64,000 bases of DNA from NIOZ-UU13 sp035528395 (GCA_035528395.1 DATKYR010000079.1:4124-68123), one strand, 5' to 3'; numbered from the stretch's first letter, positions 16,652-25,555 are shown. Made by a program: numbers and translations. The notes: generated from the sequence alone by a model not told the origin.

Positions 16652-17318
16652 AGATGATGCTACGATGCTGCGGGGCCTGAAGGACAACTTCGAGTTCAAG
16701 GGCTATTGCGTATTTACCGCGGCCGATGGTGAGGAAGGACTAAATACGGCCCTTAACAAAAAGCCTGACCTGATTCTTCTCGATATTATGCTGCCGGAGA
16801 TAAACGGCTATGAAGTGTGCAGACTAATCCGGAAGGAAAATCTCACCATGCCTATAATAATGCTGACCGCCAAGGGTGAAGAGTCGGATATAATATTGGG
16901 GCTGAATCTCGGAGCGGATGACTATGTTACCAAGCCATTCAGTATAAAAGAACTTCTGGCCCGTGTTGAAGCATTCCTCAGACGAAGCAGGCAAACCGAA
17001 CAGGATGTTTACGAGTTTGGAGACTGCCGCCTTGATATTCCCGCCAGAAAACTTACTCGCAAGGGAGATGAAATCAAACTCTCACCGAAAGAGTTCAGCC
17101 TGTTGGAATATTTTGTCAAGAAGCCGGGCCGGGCACTTACCCGTGATGAGATACTGAATATGGTTTGGGGTTATGATAGCTTTATTGGGTCCCGGAGCAT
17201 CGACCGTTTTGTTACCACACTACGAAACAAAATAGAGCCGGACCCGCATAACCCGATGTTCATTCACACGATACGCGAGATCGGCTATAAATTCGAGCCT
17301 CCTGAACAGAGTGATTAA
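16629..17318 (+). CDS. OmpR/PhoB-family response regulator (second of a tandem pair)
   Basis: This regulator of about 229 aa has an intact receiver (Asp in LILLDIMLPE, Lys in DYVTKPFS) and a canonical PhoB-type winged helix (SPKEFSLLEYF, RSIDRFVTTLRNKIEPDP, TIREIGYKFE). I chose the ATG at 16629 because METVLIIEDD aligns with the first regulator's MRSVLIIEDN; an ATG three codons earlier is possible. Its start overlaps the end of the first regulator by 23 nt, implying translational coupling. It is the more conventional of the two in its DNA-binding domain. The target genes are unknown. Confidence 0.9.
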   Translation: METVLIIEDDATMLRGLKDNFEFKGYCVFTAADGEEGLNTALNKKPDLILLDIMLPEINGYEVCRLIRKENLTMPIIMLTAKGEESDIILGLNLGADDYVTKPFSIKELLARVEAFLRRSRQTEQDVYEFGDCRLDIPARKLTRKGDEIKLSPKEFSLLEYFVKKPGRALTRDEILNMVWGYDSFIGSRSIDRFVTTLRNKIEPDPHNPMFIHTIREIGYKFEPPEQSD

Positions 17319-17580
17319 GTTAAGAATGGTGGGGCAAGCCCCACGCTACTTCGGATCCCCGTTTTCACGGGGATAAGTTTACCCCTGTGAAAGCGGGGAC
17401 ATTTCGAATTTACCCGGATGTTACCATCCCCAAGCTCTCGACAAGCTCGGCCGGGGCGCTGCGCTTGAGGCTGCCACCCTCCGTTCTGAATAGTAGGTAA
17501 ACGTCCCTAATAATTCATAATTCATAATAGTTCTAATAATTCGATAAAATCAACTTATTAATGGCATCCTCCTTTGAACA
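17319..17580. repeat. Convergent intergenic region with REP-like palindrome
   Basis: The stretch TCCCCGTTTTCAC..GGGG (17356-17373) and its inverse CCCCTGTGAAAGCGGGGA (17383-17400) form a long imperfect palindrome of the widespread TCCCCGCTTTCGCGGGGA type. The following CCATCCCCAAGCTC...GCTTGAGG...GCGCTGC (17434-17480) recurs, diverged, at 33437-33520, also between convergent genes. Either could help end transcription, but no clear U-tract is present. Confidence 0.5.
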
Positions 17581-19371
17581 TTATCTGATAGGGCAAACAA
17601 GAGGCGGCGTATCAGCTGGTTCGAGGCCAAGGTCCTCGGGGAACGCAGGCGGCGGACTGATTAAATTGCAGATCGCATTCATCATCGTCTCGCCTCTGGT
17701 ATACTTGGTGAGCGCTTTGCTTAAGAGGAATAAGGATTCATTACCAACAGCCAAACGAGCCTTCGTGCTATAGTTATGGCCCTTGTAGATTTCGTCGGTC
17801 GCCTTAAAGAACAGATCCTTCAAGGCCAGGTAGGAGGCCAGGGTCTCGAAATTGAGTTTCAGTTTTCGCATGGCAGTATCGGCCCTCGATGTTGCAGCTC
17901 CAGCAGAATCTCTGGCGCCACTTACAACAGCCGCTGGGCTGTCCTTTAGCCGGACCGAGTAAAACGAGTACCATGTGTCCAGATTGTGATGTGCTCCTCC
18001 GGAAGTAACTTCTCTGCCCGCAGTACCACAGCAGGACATATAGAGGCCCCGGCTGGGCTTGACAAGATGCACACTGGTGTTACGCGTGTGACCGATGCCC
18101 CGAAATTTGCCCGTAGGGTCATACCATCGATACAGCATCTTCGCAAATTCCATATCAACATCCCCAAGATACCTGGTAAAGAAATACCACTCCATTATGA
18201 TGCGAGTATCCATTTTGAATGGATCAAGGCCGGGTATCAACTTAAGGTTCTGGGGTATGATAAATGTGTTAGCAGCGGCGATCCAATCGGTCTCTCCAAA
18301 GTCGCCAGCTTTTCTGTAAGTGTTCAGAGCGCCGGTTAATTCAAATATATAACCGGTCTTGCCGCCGTTTGCATCCGGCCCAGCCACTATCCAGTTATGG
18401 ACTCTACCACCGGTGAATTTCCATTTGTCTATTATCACGTCTTTAGCCTTATCCACATCGTCGTAAAACTGAATCAGATGTCTCAATCCGAATACGGGCA
18501 CCAAGCCGTAGTCTTTATCGATATCGCGCGGATGCTGGAGCATACCACCGCTGTTCCACAGGCCCCGGCTGTTCATTCCGGGGTGCCGATAAACCTCGCC
18601 AAAATAGGTGGAGCTGCATACAAAGGGATAACCCTTATCAGGGAAGGCGATGTAGTTAAATTGGCTCTGCAGACCACCATCAAAAGAATTGCCGCAGATC
18701 ATTTCGCCGTCTTTGGTTGCTCGCCCCCAGGCTGCCCAGCGGCTGCATCCCTCTATCGTTTCAGAGGCTGGCTTTGCTTTTACAGAGGGTGACTTCAGAA
18801 GTTCGCGCCGAGGACCTGGCGTATAGCCTTCTGGAGGTTCGTACCCATATTTTTCTGGTGGAAGACCACTGATAGGTGATGGGTATTTGGCTGTAGGACT
18901 CTTACCGAACATTACCCAAGGTCCAACGTTGATGACCAAGATATCAAGATAGCAAGTGGGATAACCGGCGTCGGTACATCCCTGGGCCATGCCAATCATG
19001 TCCTCTATGATCTCGGGTGTGAATTTCTCGATGTAGTACTGAAATCCTTTCAGATGTCTGATAACTTCGTCGTAGTCCCAGTCACACCGGTTCATTACAA
19101 AGAGCCATCGCTTATTTTTACTGACCTGAATTTCACTTGCCGTCTGATACCCCAATTGATAACCCATCTGACGATTGGTGCCTTTGACAAAATAGATCGG
19201 TATGATTCTTGGCGGCAGATTGGGCTGCTGTTCGTACAGGGACTGCTCTTTGTAAACGTCCTTGGTTGCAGGTTCTGCTAATGCCAGAGGCGTAAAACCG
19301 GCTGATATGAAAGTAAGCAACATAGCCAGAACCAAAATACCTGTGCCATACTGCGACCGCCACTCATTCAT
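17581..19371 (-). CDS. Exported C45-type peptidase/acyltransferase (Ntn-hydrolase fold)
   Basis: This 596-aa protein has a signal peptide (about residues 8-32, GILVLAMLLTFISAGFTPLALA). It resembles the acyl-CoA:6-aminopenicillanic-acid acyltransferase / phospholipase-B-like group. The motif EGCSRWAAWG (Cys about 209) is in the position where these enzymes self-cleave at a Gly-Cys bond to expose the nucleophile, and is followed by GEMICGNSFDGG. The N-terminal MGYQLGYQTASEI is also typical. AAAGGAG precedes the ATG. The neighbouring minus-strand hisA lies about 410 bp upstream, so this is its own unit. The natural substrate is unknown; an amide or acyl hydrolase in the periplasm is the best guess. 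Confidence 0.7.
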   Translation of the reverse strand: MNEWRSQYGTGILVLAMLLTFISAGFTPLALAEPATKDVYKEQSLYEQQPNLPPRIIPIYFVKGTNRQMGYQLGYQTASEIQVSKNKRWLFVMNRCDWDYDEVIRHLKGFQYYIEKFTPEIIEDMIGMAQGCTDAGYPTCYLDILVINVGPWVMFGKSPTAKYPSPISGLPPEKYGYEPPEGYTPGPRRELLKSPSVKAKPASETIEGCSRWAAWGRATKDGEMICGNSFDGGLQSQFNYIAFPDKGYPFVCSSTYFGEVYRHPGMNSRGLWNSGGMLQHPRDIDKDYGLVPVFGLRHLIQFYDDVDKAKDVIIDKWKFTGGRVHNWIVAGPDANGGKTGYIFELTGALNTYRKAGDFGETDWIAAANTFIIPQNLKLIPGLDPFKMDTRIIMEWYFFTRYLGDVDMEFAKMLYRWYDPTGKFRGIGHTRNTSVHLVKPSRGLYMSCCGTAGREVTSGGAHHNLDTWYSFYSVRLKDSPAAVVSGARDSAGAATSRADTAMRKLKLNFETLASYLALKDLFFKATDEIYKGHNYSTKARLAVGNESLFLLSKALTKYTRGETMMNAICNLISPPPAFPEDLGLEPADTPPLVCPIR

Positions 19372-19781
19372 TTTTTTTCTCCTTTTTCTAAAATATAGTA
19401 ACCGTTCACGGGTATTTTGACAGTATCAGGCAACACACCCAACATTAAATACCCAATCTTGGGAAAAATAGGGACGTATACCAATTTCGTGTATTCAGTT
19501 CTTTATCTTGTGTTCCTATACGGCTTTGGCGTTCCTTTTTTTCTTCTGATAACTCCAATAATTCCCCTAATCGAGACCCAGACAGCATATAACTTTGTTG
19601 ACCAAATCAAAGAACGCCCACACCGTTAATGAATTGTATCTTTGGAGTGAGCAATTGCGAGAGAAATTTTGCCAAAAGCTCAGTTTCTCGCTCCTCGTGA
19701 CCCGTTGCTCCTGGCTCCGACGAAGGCGAACGTGACTTGTGAGATAATGAACTCCGGCCAAAATCCGGAGATGAGTATTTC
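19372..19781. other. 410-bp intergenic region upstream of the C45 gene
   Basis: No gene is seen here. The minus strand carries a possible -10 (TATATT) about 25 bp before the C45 ribosome site. A hairpin CTCCGGCCAAAATCCGGAG (19751-19769) lies just beyond the hisA stop and may act as a transcript 3' end, although no U-tract follows on the minus strand. Confidence 0.35.
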
Positions 19782-20498
19782 TTATGTTTTTGTTGTGTTT
19801 ATTGCATCGGAAAGTTTGAGTGTGCCTTCGTATAAGCTTCGGCCGATTATTACCGCTTCGGGGCTGAATTCAGCCAGCTTCTTGATGTCTTCTATAGTAT
19901 TTACTCCGCCGGAAGCTACGACAGGGACATCTACCGCCTCGACAAGTGCTTTTATTCTCTCGAAGTTAGGCCCTGTCATCATACCGTCTTTGCTGATGTC
20001 GGTGTATATTATCGCCGCCAAAGGTAACCGGGCGGCTTCGCCGGCAAACTCCAATAAATTATGGGGGCTGTCCTGCGTCCAGCCGTGAGTAGCGACCTTT
20101 GAACCTCGGGCATCGAGGCCGAGTACAATTTTACCGCTGAACTTCTCCGCCATTTCGCTGAACCATTCAAAGTCGCTTACGGCTTTGGTGCCGATTATTA
20201 CCCTTTCGAGGCCTATATCGAGCAGTTGTTTTATGGCTTCTTCGTCGCGAAGTCCGCCGCCGACTTCGATTTTGAACAGTCCAAGATTTGCTATCGCTGA
20301 TATGGAATCGGTATTGACCGGCCTGCCGAGTTTGGCCCCATCCAAATCTACAATGTGCAGCCATTTTGCACCGGCTGAGCTGAATTTTCGGGCCTGTTTT
20401 ACAGGGTCGTCCTCGTAGTTTATCTGGCGGTCATACCGGCCCTGGATAAGTCTGACACATTTTCCATCGCGCAGGTCAATTGCCGGTATTATGTACAT
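19782..20498 (-). CDS. hisA: Phosphoribosylformimino-AICAR-phosphate isomerase HisA
   Basis: This 238-aa TIM barrel carries the HisA signatures. They are AIDLRDGKCVRLIQG with catalytic Asp8, HIVDLDGAK, EVGGGLRDEEAI phosphate binding, the second catalytic Asp in IYTDISKDGMMTGPN, and VVASGGVNTIEDI. It catalyses the Amadori rearrangement of ProFAR to PRFAR in histidine synthesis, in the cytoplasm. AAGGACTTGAA precedes the ATG. It stands alone here: no other his gene is in the window. HisF was considered, but the ProFAR-type motif order and N-terminus favour HisA. Confidence 0.92.
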   Translation of the reverse strand: MYIIPAIDLRDGKCVRLIQGRYDRQINYEDDPVKQARKFSSAGAKWLHIVDLDGAKLGRPVNTDSISAIANLGLFKIEVGGGLRDEEAIKQLLDIGLERVIIGTKAVSDFEWFSEMAEKFSGKIVLGLDARGSKVATHGWTQDSPHNLLEFAGEAARLPLAAIIYTDISKDGMMTGPNFERIKALVEAVDVPVVASGGVNTIEDIKKLAEFSPEAVIIGRSLYEGTLKLSDAINTTKT

Positions 20499-20556
20499 TT
20501 CAAGTCCTTAAAAAACTCTGATAAGAATTCACGATTTAAATAAAGATAAAGTATTT

Positions 20557-20940
20557 TCACTTTGGCTTATCACCAACGAGCGGCCGAATCTTATCTACAG
20601 TAAGATACACCAGATGCTTAGGTGTTTCGTCGGAACTATGGGTTTTCGAATGCTGCTGTTTTATCTCTTTTATGCGTTGGGGGTCTTTCTCTTCGCCGGT
20701 TTTGGTCAGATATAGCCTCGTACCGGCGTAACCTTCGCCCTCTTCTACGAACAAATAAGCGGCTTTGGGATTAGATTGTACGTTTGCGTAGCTCAGACGT
20801 TCCAACATGCTGAACGCGATGGTTTTCTCATCGATAATATACGGCCGGGAATAAATGGCGATATCGACATTGCCGTCCGAATCGCTCGTAGCTAAAACCC
20901 CTATACCTTTAACGTTTTCAAAATAATCGGGCAGATTCAT
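20557..20940 (-). CDS. Pyridoxamine 5'-phosphate oxidase-like FMN-binding protein
   Basis: This 127-aa split-barrel protein has the start MNLPDYFENVKGIGVLATSDSDGNVDIAIYSRP and the middle AFSMLERLSYANVQSNPKAAYLFVE, typical of the PNPOx-like family that binds FMN or a related flavin cofactor. Its start overlaps the stop of the upstream epimerase gene by 4 nt (ATGA), so the two are co-translated. The substrate is unknown. It is too short to be a full PdxH. Confidence 0.8.
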   Translation of the reverse strand: MNLPDYFENVKGIGVLATSDSDGNVDIAIYSRPYIIDEKTIAFSMLERLSYANVQSNPKAAYLFVEEGEGYAGTRLYLTKTGEEKDPQRIKEIKQQHSKTHSSDETPKHLVYLTVDKIRPLVGDKPK

Positions 20941-21863
20941 GATTTTCTCCTTTGAGCTTTAATGGCCTTTAAGGCCTTTTTAACATCGGTATACTTGAAC
21001 TCAAAGCCTGCTTCCATCAATCGTTTCGGCAAGACCCTTTGTCCGGATAAGAGTACCTCATTAGCCATTTCACCTAAAGCCATCCGTAAAATAAAACCGG
21101 GAAAAAACAACCAGGATGGTCGTCTCAAAATCCACCCCAGTTTTCTACAGAATTTTTTCATTGTCACCGGCTGCGGTGAGGTCAGGTTGAAAACGCCTTT
21201 AAGATTTTCATTTTCCATCAGAAATTTTATTGCTGCGACTTCGTCTTCAAGAGTAATCCACGAAAACCATTGTCTGCCGCTGCCGGGGTGTCCGCCGAGA
21301 AAAAAACGAAACGGCTGCATTATCCCTGGAAGGGCCCCACCGTCATTACCCAGCACCACCCCTGTGCGGATGATAACACATCTAACACCTGCCGCTTCGA
21401 TTTGGCTTGCTATTATTTCGGATTTACTGCATACATCAGCCAGAAATCCCTTACCCGCAGGCGAAGTCTCATCCAATCCTTTGTTACCACAAGAGCCATA
21501 ATAACCGATAGCTGAAGCCTGAATTACGACAGTTGGCTTTTTGTCCATCTGCTTTATCGCTTCGAGTACTGCTCTGGAACTATCCAGCCTGCTGTGCAGT
21601 ATGCCGGCCTTTTTCAATTTGTTCCATCGGCCGGAGGCTACGTTTTCGCCGGCCAGATTGATGATAGCAAAAGCCCCCTCTGCATGTTGAATCCAGCTTC
21701 CGGTCGTTCTTCCATCCCATTCGACAACTTTAGCCCAGTCGCCCACCGATTTGGCGGCTCTGTTTGAGTCACGCGACAATGCAATTACTTCATAATCTTT
21801 ATGAAGCTCTTTGCATAATGCCCTGCCTATAAAGCCGGTCGCACCTGCTATTACTACTCTCAT
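20937..21863 (-). CDS. TIGR01777-family NAD(P)-dependent epimerase (YfcH-like)
   Basis: This 308-aa SDR-superfamily protein starts with the Rossmann motif GATGFIGRALCKEL. It has NLAGENVASGRWNKLKK, the catalytic region SAIGYYGSCG, the late FSWITLEDEVAAI, and a DUF1731-type C-terminus (GQRVLPKRLMEAGFEFKYTDV). The family is widespread and cytoplasmic, but its physiological substrate is not settled. It lies between the photolyase (10 bp away) and the PNPOx-like gene (4-nt overlap) on the minus strand, an apparent three-gene operon. Confidence 0.9.
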   Translation of the reverse strand: MRVVIAGATGFIGRALCKELHKDYEVIALSRDSNRAAKSVGDWAKVVEWDGRTTGSWIQHAEGAFAIINLAGENVASGRWNKLKKAGILHSRLDSSRAVLEAIKQMDKKPTVVIQASAIGYYGSCGNKGLDETSPAGKGFLADVCSKSEIIASQIEAAGVRCVIIRTGVVLGNDGGALPGIMQPFRFFLGGHPGSGRQWFSWITLEDEVAAIKFLMENENLKGVFNLTSPQPVTMKKFCRKLGWILRRPSWLFFPGFILRMALGEMANEVLLSGQRVLPKRLMEAGFEFKYTDVKKALKAIKAQRRKS

Positions 21864-21872
21864 AGCACACCT

Positions 21873-23231
21873 TTATAATTTTTTCTCAAGAGACTGGATT
21901 TTCTTGACATAAGCATCGGCATCGAATTTTCTTCTCAATCCTGCAGAATTCATATAGCGAATTTTACCAAAAACAGGTCTTTCAGCCCAGGCTCTGTCGT
22001 GTTTTCCAAAACACCAGGCCACACCGGCAAAGGCATTCGGGTCTCTGCCGTCGAGTTCGTATTTATTGTTAAGGTACAGCGCTATTTTGAATCCGGTCTG
22101 TGGGTTCCTGGTCCATTCGAGAATCTTTTTGCCCCAGTACATTCTCATATAGCCGTGCATTTTGCCTGTGATGACCATTTCTTTTTGTGCGGCGTTCCAG
22201 TATGGGTCGTGGGTTTCGGCCGCTTCGAACTGCTCAACTGAATACGTATACTGCCTTTTATCTCGACGGTGGAAATTCAGGGTCCTTTCGGCCCACGGCG
22301 GCAGAGATGCAAATTTATCGTATTGGTTATTATAGAATACAAAATTATGACTGAGCTCTCTGCGAACGATAAGCTCTTCCAGATAAGCATTTTTGCCGGG
22401 GCTGGAAGTTTCAAGGACTTTCAGTGCAATATATAACGTTGAAATCTGTCCGAAATGCAGATAGGGACTCATGTTCGAAACACAATCTGCATTTGGGTCG
22501 TTGCGGAGACTGGCGAAATTATCAAGCTTATTTCGCAAAAAGACACTAAGATGGCGTTTGGCCTGCGTGGTGCCGCCATGGAAACTATTGACTTTTCCGA
22601 CACTCCGGTCAATGTTGAGTTTTGAGACGGCTTTGTCGATATCATCGATATCGAATGTGGTAAACTTCAAGTCGAGTGAATCCAGTTTTGGTTTTTTGTG
22701 TTGAAGCGGTGCGAGAAAGTAATCGAGCTTCTTTGTAATCCTCGGTCGAAAGGTGCCTGCTGAGAAATTCTCTTTCGATGAGGCTTCTTCGACCGGAACA
22801 ATCAAATTTGTTTCAACTTCATACAAGGGACAATCGATTTTTTTTGCTGCGTTGTTTCGCCATTTTCTTTGGATACGTAACTGGCCGGCATCGACAACAA
22901 CCAAGGCGGCATCTTTTGCTAATTTTATTGTGCTTAAATCAGGAGATTCGTGCCGGACTACCATTTGGATTCCTTTTGACCTAAGGTCTTTTTTGACCTC
23001 CCTGAGTCCCTCTAACATAAAGTAGTAATGGCACAGATTCGCCTGCGGCCAATTGTCGGTTATGCCGAATGATACAAGAACCGGTATTTTTAGTTCGTTA
23101 GCTCTGCGGATTGAGTACTCGAGTGCGTGGTTATACTCGGTTCGCTGGGCGGCCTGCATCCAGTACATTACGTATTTCCCATCACGCAGGGATTTATTGT
23201 TAAGGGGCTTTATTCTTTCCGGCTGAATCAT
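21873..23231 (-). CDS. phr: Class II CPD photolyase
   Basis: This 452-aa protein carries an N-terminal photolyase alpha/beta domain (YVMYWMQAAQRTEYNHALEYS, a class II hallmark) and the FAD-binding domain with SNMSPYLHFGQIS, DPYWNAAQKEM and HGYMRMYWGKKILEWT. It should repair cyclobutane pyrimidine dimers using blue light and reduced FAD. It is the first gene of a three-gene minus-strand operon. The presence of a photolyase suggests exposure to light at least part of the time. Confidence in the class assignment is high from the signature residues. Confidence 0.92.
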   Translation of the reverse strand: MIQPERIKPLNNKSLRDGKYVMYWMQAAQRTEYNHALEYSIRRANELKIPVLVSFGITDNWPQANLCHYYFMLEGLREVKKDLRSKGIQMVVRHESPDLSTIKLAKDAALVVVDAGQLRIQRKWRNNAAKKIDCPLYEVETNLIVPVEEASSKENFSAGTFRPRITKKLDYFLAPLQHKKPKLDSLDLKFTTFDIDDIDKAVSKLNIDRSVGKVNSFHGGTTQAKRHLSVFLRNKLDNFASLRNDPNADCVSNMSPYLHFGQISTLYIALKVLETSSPGKNAYLEELIVRRELSHNFVFYNNQYDKFASLPPWAERTLNFHRRDKRQYTYSVEQFEAAETHDPYWNAAQKEMVITGKMHGYMRMYWGKKILEWTRNPQTGFKIALYLNNKYELDGRDPNAFAGVAWCFGKHDRAWAERPVFGKIRYMNSAGLRRKFDADAYVKKIQSLEKKL

Positions 23232-23381
23232 TTTAATTTCGGTTCTAACAAAATATCAAGTCCGGCTCTGCCGCGTATAAATCTGATAAAATTCTGCGAC
23301 AAGCCTGCACATTCATACGTGGACTGCCTTGTAAATGCAAATAAAATATCAACATACAATTATCGAAAAAATCAAATTGCT

Positions 23382-23409
23382 TTGACAAAATCCGGCGTTA
23401 CACTATATT
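23382..23409 (+). promoter_or_regulatory. Sigma-70-type promoter of the ribose salvage operon
   Basis: TTGACA (23382-23387), a 16-bp spacer and TATATT (23404-23409) lie 50 bp before the nucleoside hydrolase start. A strong AAGGAGG (23446-23452) precedes its ATG. Confidence 0.7.
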
Positions 23410-23459
23410 TGCAAATGATATCAAAACAAGAACTTTTTTTAAAATAAGGAGGTTTAACT

Positions 23460-24545
23460 ATGAGTGGGACGAAGCTTTTAACAATGAATAGAGGATTCCG
23501 TGGATTAGCTCTTTCCATAAAACCGTTCAGTCTAATTGTATTGGGGATTTTGGCAATGTTTTTAGTGACATCGAGCTCCTGTGCTTTGGATAAAAATCCA
23601 TCATCCCAAGGTGGGAAAATACCAGTTATTTTCGATACGGACATCTGTGACGATATTGACGATACGTGGGCGCTGTCTCTGCTCCTCCAGTCGCCCGAAT
23701 TCGATGTTAAATTGATCACAACCGCGGTACGTAATACGCCATCAAAGGCAAAGGTTGTGGCCAAGTTCCTGCAAACCGTCGGCAGGACAGATATACCCAT
23801 CGGTATTGGAGTGCAGCATAACGAAGCCAGTCATAGGCAACAAGCATGGATAAAAGATTACGAGCTCTCATCATATCCCGGCACTATCTACGAAGACGGC
23901 GTGCAGGCTTTGATTGATACTATAATGAATTCTCGCAAGCCGATAAAATTGATAGTCGTGGGCCCATTGCCCAATATAGCGGCCGCACTTGAGCGCGAGC
24001 CACGGATAGCCGAGAAAGCGGAATTTGTCGGTATGCACGGCAGTGTTTACCGTGGATACGGCGGTAATCCAAAACCAAGCGCCGAATATAATGTAGAGGC
24101 TTTCGTAAAAGAGTCCCAGAAGGTCTTTACTGCGCCCTGGAATATGACAATTACTCCTCTGGATACGTGCGGTATAGTCAATCTTAAAGGCCAAAAGTAT
24201 CAAAAAGTACTGAAAAGGAACAGCCCATTAACGCGGGCGTTGATAGAAAACTATCGCGCCTGGTACAGACAGGGCATACTGAATGAGAACAAGGATTTGA
24301 GCGAGGAAGAGGTCAATAAAAGGGTCGAAGAAAAGCTCAATTCGAGCAGCACAACACTCTTCGATACGGTCGGTATTTATTTAGCTATGTCAACCGAGCT
24401 GGTCAAAATGGAAAGGCTGGGAATCAGGGTGACCGACGATGGATATACAAGAATCGATGAGAACGCCAAAGTGATTAACTGTGCCACCGAATGGAAAGAC
24501 TTGGGTGCCTTCGAAGATTTTTTAATTGATAGATTAGCGAAATAA
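23460..24545 (+). CDS. Exported nucleoside hydrolase (IunH-like), probable lipoprotein
   Basis: This 361-aa protein has the inosine-uridine nucleoside hydrolase fold. PVIFDTDICDDIDDTWAL carries the calcium-binding DTD..DDID motif, with IKLIVVGPLPNIAAAL and MHGSVYRGYGG following. A hydrophobic N-terminal stretch ends in VTSSSC (Cys about 40), a plausible lipobox, so it likely works outside the cytoplasm and splits nucleosides to base plus ribose. It heads an operon with ribokinase and an RbsBAC-type importer, which fits ribose capture from nucleosides. The first 30 residues are unusually long for a signal peptide; an internal ATG at residue 9 is a possible start. Confidence 0.8.
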   Translation: MSGTKLLTMNRGFRGLALSIKPFSLIVLGILAMFLVTSSSCALDKNPSSQGGKIPVIFDTDICDDIDDTWALSLLLQSPEFDVKLITTAVRNTPSKAKVVAKFLQTVGRTDIPIGIGVQHNEASHRQQAWIKDYELSSYPGTIYEDGVQALIDTIMNSRKPIKLIVVGPLPNIAAALEREPRIAEKAEFVGMHGSVYRGYGGNPKPSAEYNVEAFVKESQKVFTAPWNMTITPLDTCGIVNLKGQKYQKVLKRNSPLTRALIENYRAWYRQGILNENKDLSEEEVNKRVEEKLNSSSTTLFDTVGIYLAMSTELVKMERLGIRVTDDGYTRIDENAKVINCATEWKDLGAFEDFLIDRLAK

Positions 24546-24598
24546 GAGATTTGTGTAGAGCTTTTTTAATCAAAAAACATTCTGGCTGAGGACTTAAA

Positions 24599-25552
24599 AT
24601 CAAACAAGACAAACCAACAATTGTTGTAGTTGGCAGCTCCAATATGGACCTGGTGGTAAAATCACCGAGGATACCTGCCGTGGGGGAGACTATTCTGGGT
24701 GAAGATTTCATAATGACTCCCGGCGGTAAAGGTGCAAACCAGGCGGTGGCTGCTGCAAAATTGGGGGCCCAGGTTTATTTTATATCTAAATTGGGTGATG
24801 ATATATTCGCAGAGCAATCCTTGAAAAACTTCAAAAAAGAAGGTGTCAACACGAAATATGTTATCCAAACCGAAGAAGCCCCATCTGGAGTGGCTCTGAT
24901 TACCGTTGATGATGCCGGCAATAATGTAATTGTAGTGGCTCCGGGTGCAAATCAAATGCTGTCCCCGGAAGATGTTAAAAAAGCTGAATCGGATATTACT
25001 TCATCGGGTGCGTTGGTTGCCCAGCTCGAAATTCCATTGGAGACGGTTGAGTTCGCCGCTCGGTTGGCAAACGATTCCGGCGTGCCTTTTATTCTGGACC
25101 CGGCCCCTGCCCAAAAACTCAAGCCGGCACTTCTTCAAATGGTGGATATATTAACACCAAATGAGACGGAAGCTCAGATTCTCACCGACACAGAAGTCAC
25201 TGACGAAGATTCCGCCCGTATAGCGGCGAAGAAACTATTGGAATCCGGAGTAAAGTCGGTTATTGTAACTATGGGAGCAAAAGGTTTTTTGTTGGCCACT
25301 GATGATAAAATGGAATTTGTCCCTGCTATAAAGGTAAATGCAGTTGATGCTACGGCGGCCGGAGACGCTTTTACCGGCTCTCTTGCGTTCGGCCTGGCTC
25401 AGGGAAAAACATTGGCCGATGCTGCTACATTTGCAAATTATGTGGCGGCCCTGTCTGTTACTAAAATGGGAGCACAATCTTCAATGCCTACCAGAGAAGC
25501 GGTAGAAAGTTTTATAAGGGCGGTTCGCGAACCGCCCCTACTGAAGGAGTAA
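24599..25552 (+). CDS. rbsK: Ribokinase, probable AUC start codon
   Basis: This PfkB-family kinase phosphorylates ribose at O5 in the cytoplasm. Visible motifs are SSNMDLVV, GGKGANQAVAAAKLGA, NETEA and the catalytic-base/anion-hole motif DATAAGDAFTGSLAFGLA. The first ATG (24644) would delete the opening beta strand. Upstream in the same frame, codons for KQDKPTIVVVGSSN complete the fold, but the frame back to TGA (24587) contains no ATG, GTG or TTG. GAGGA (24588-24592) lies 6 nt before ATC (24599), so ATC is my inferred start. The C-terminal tail AVREPPLLKE is encoded by a GGCGGTTCGCGAACCGCC palindrome. The next gene starts 3 nt after the stop. Confidence 0.85.
   Translation: MKQDKPTIVVVGSSNMDLVVKSPRIPAVGETILGEDFIMTPGGKGANQAVAAAKLGAQVYFISKLGDDIFAEQSLKNFKKEGVNTKYVIQTEEAPSGVALITVDDAGNNVIVVAPGANQMLSPEDVKKAESDITSSGALVAQLEIPLETVEFAARLANDSGVPFILDPAPAQKLKPALLQMVDILTPNETEAQILTDTEVTDEDSARIAAKKLLESGVKSVIVTMGAKGFLLATDDKMEFVPAIKVNAVDATAAGDAFTGSLAFGLAQGKTLADAATFANYVAALSVTKMGAQSSMPTREAVESFIRAVREPPLLKE
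25515..25540. repeat. GGCGGTTCGCGAACCGCC palindrome forming the ribokinase tail
   Basis: A palindrome centred on TTCGCGAA with GGGCGG/CCGCCC arms lies inside the last codons of rbsK. Ribokinases normally end near the preceding helix (EAVESFIR), so the element seems to have replaced or extended the terminus. It is directly followed by the rbsB ribosome site GAAGGAG. Confidence 0.65.
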
Positions 25553-25555
25553 GCA

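Noticed and set aside
23226..23262. GGTTCTAACAAAATATC upstream of the photolyase as another palindromic element
   Set aside because: Only a partial right arm is present, without an inverse partner within 80 bp.
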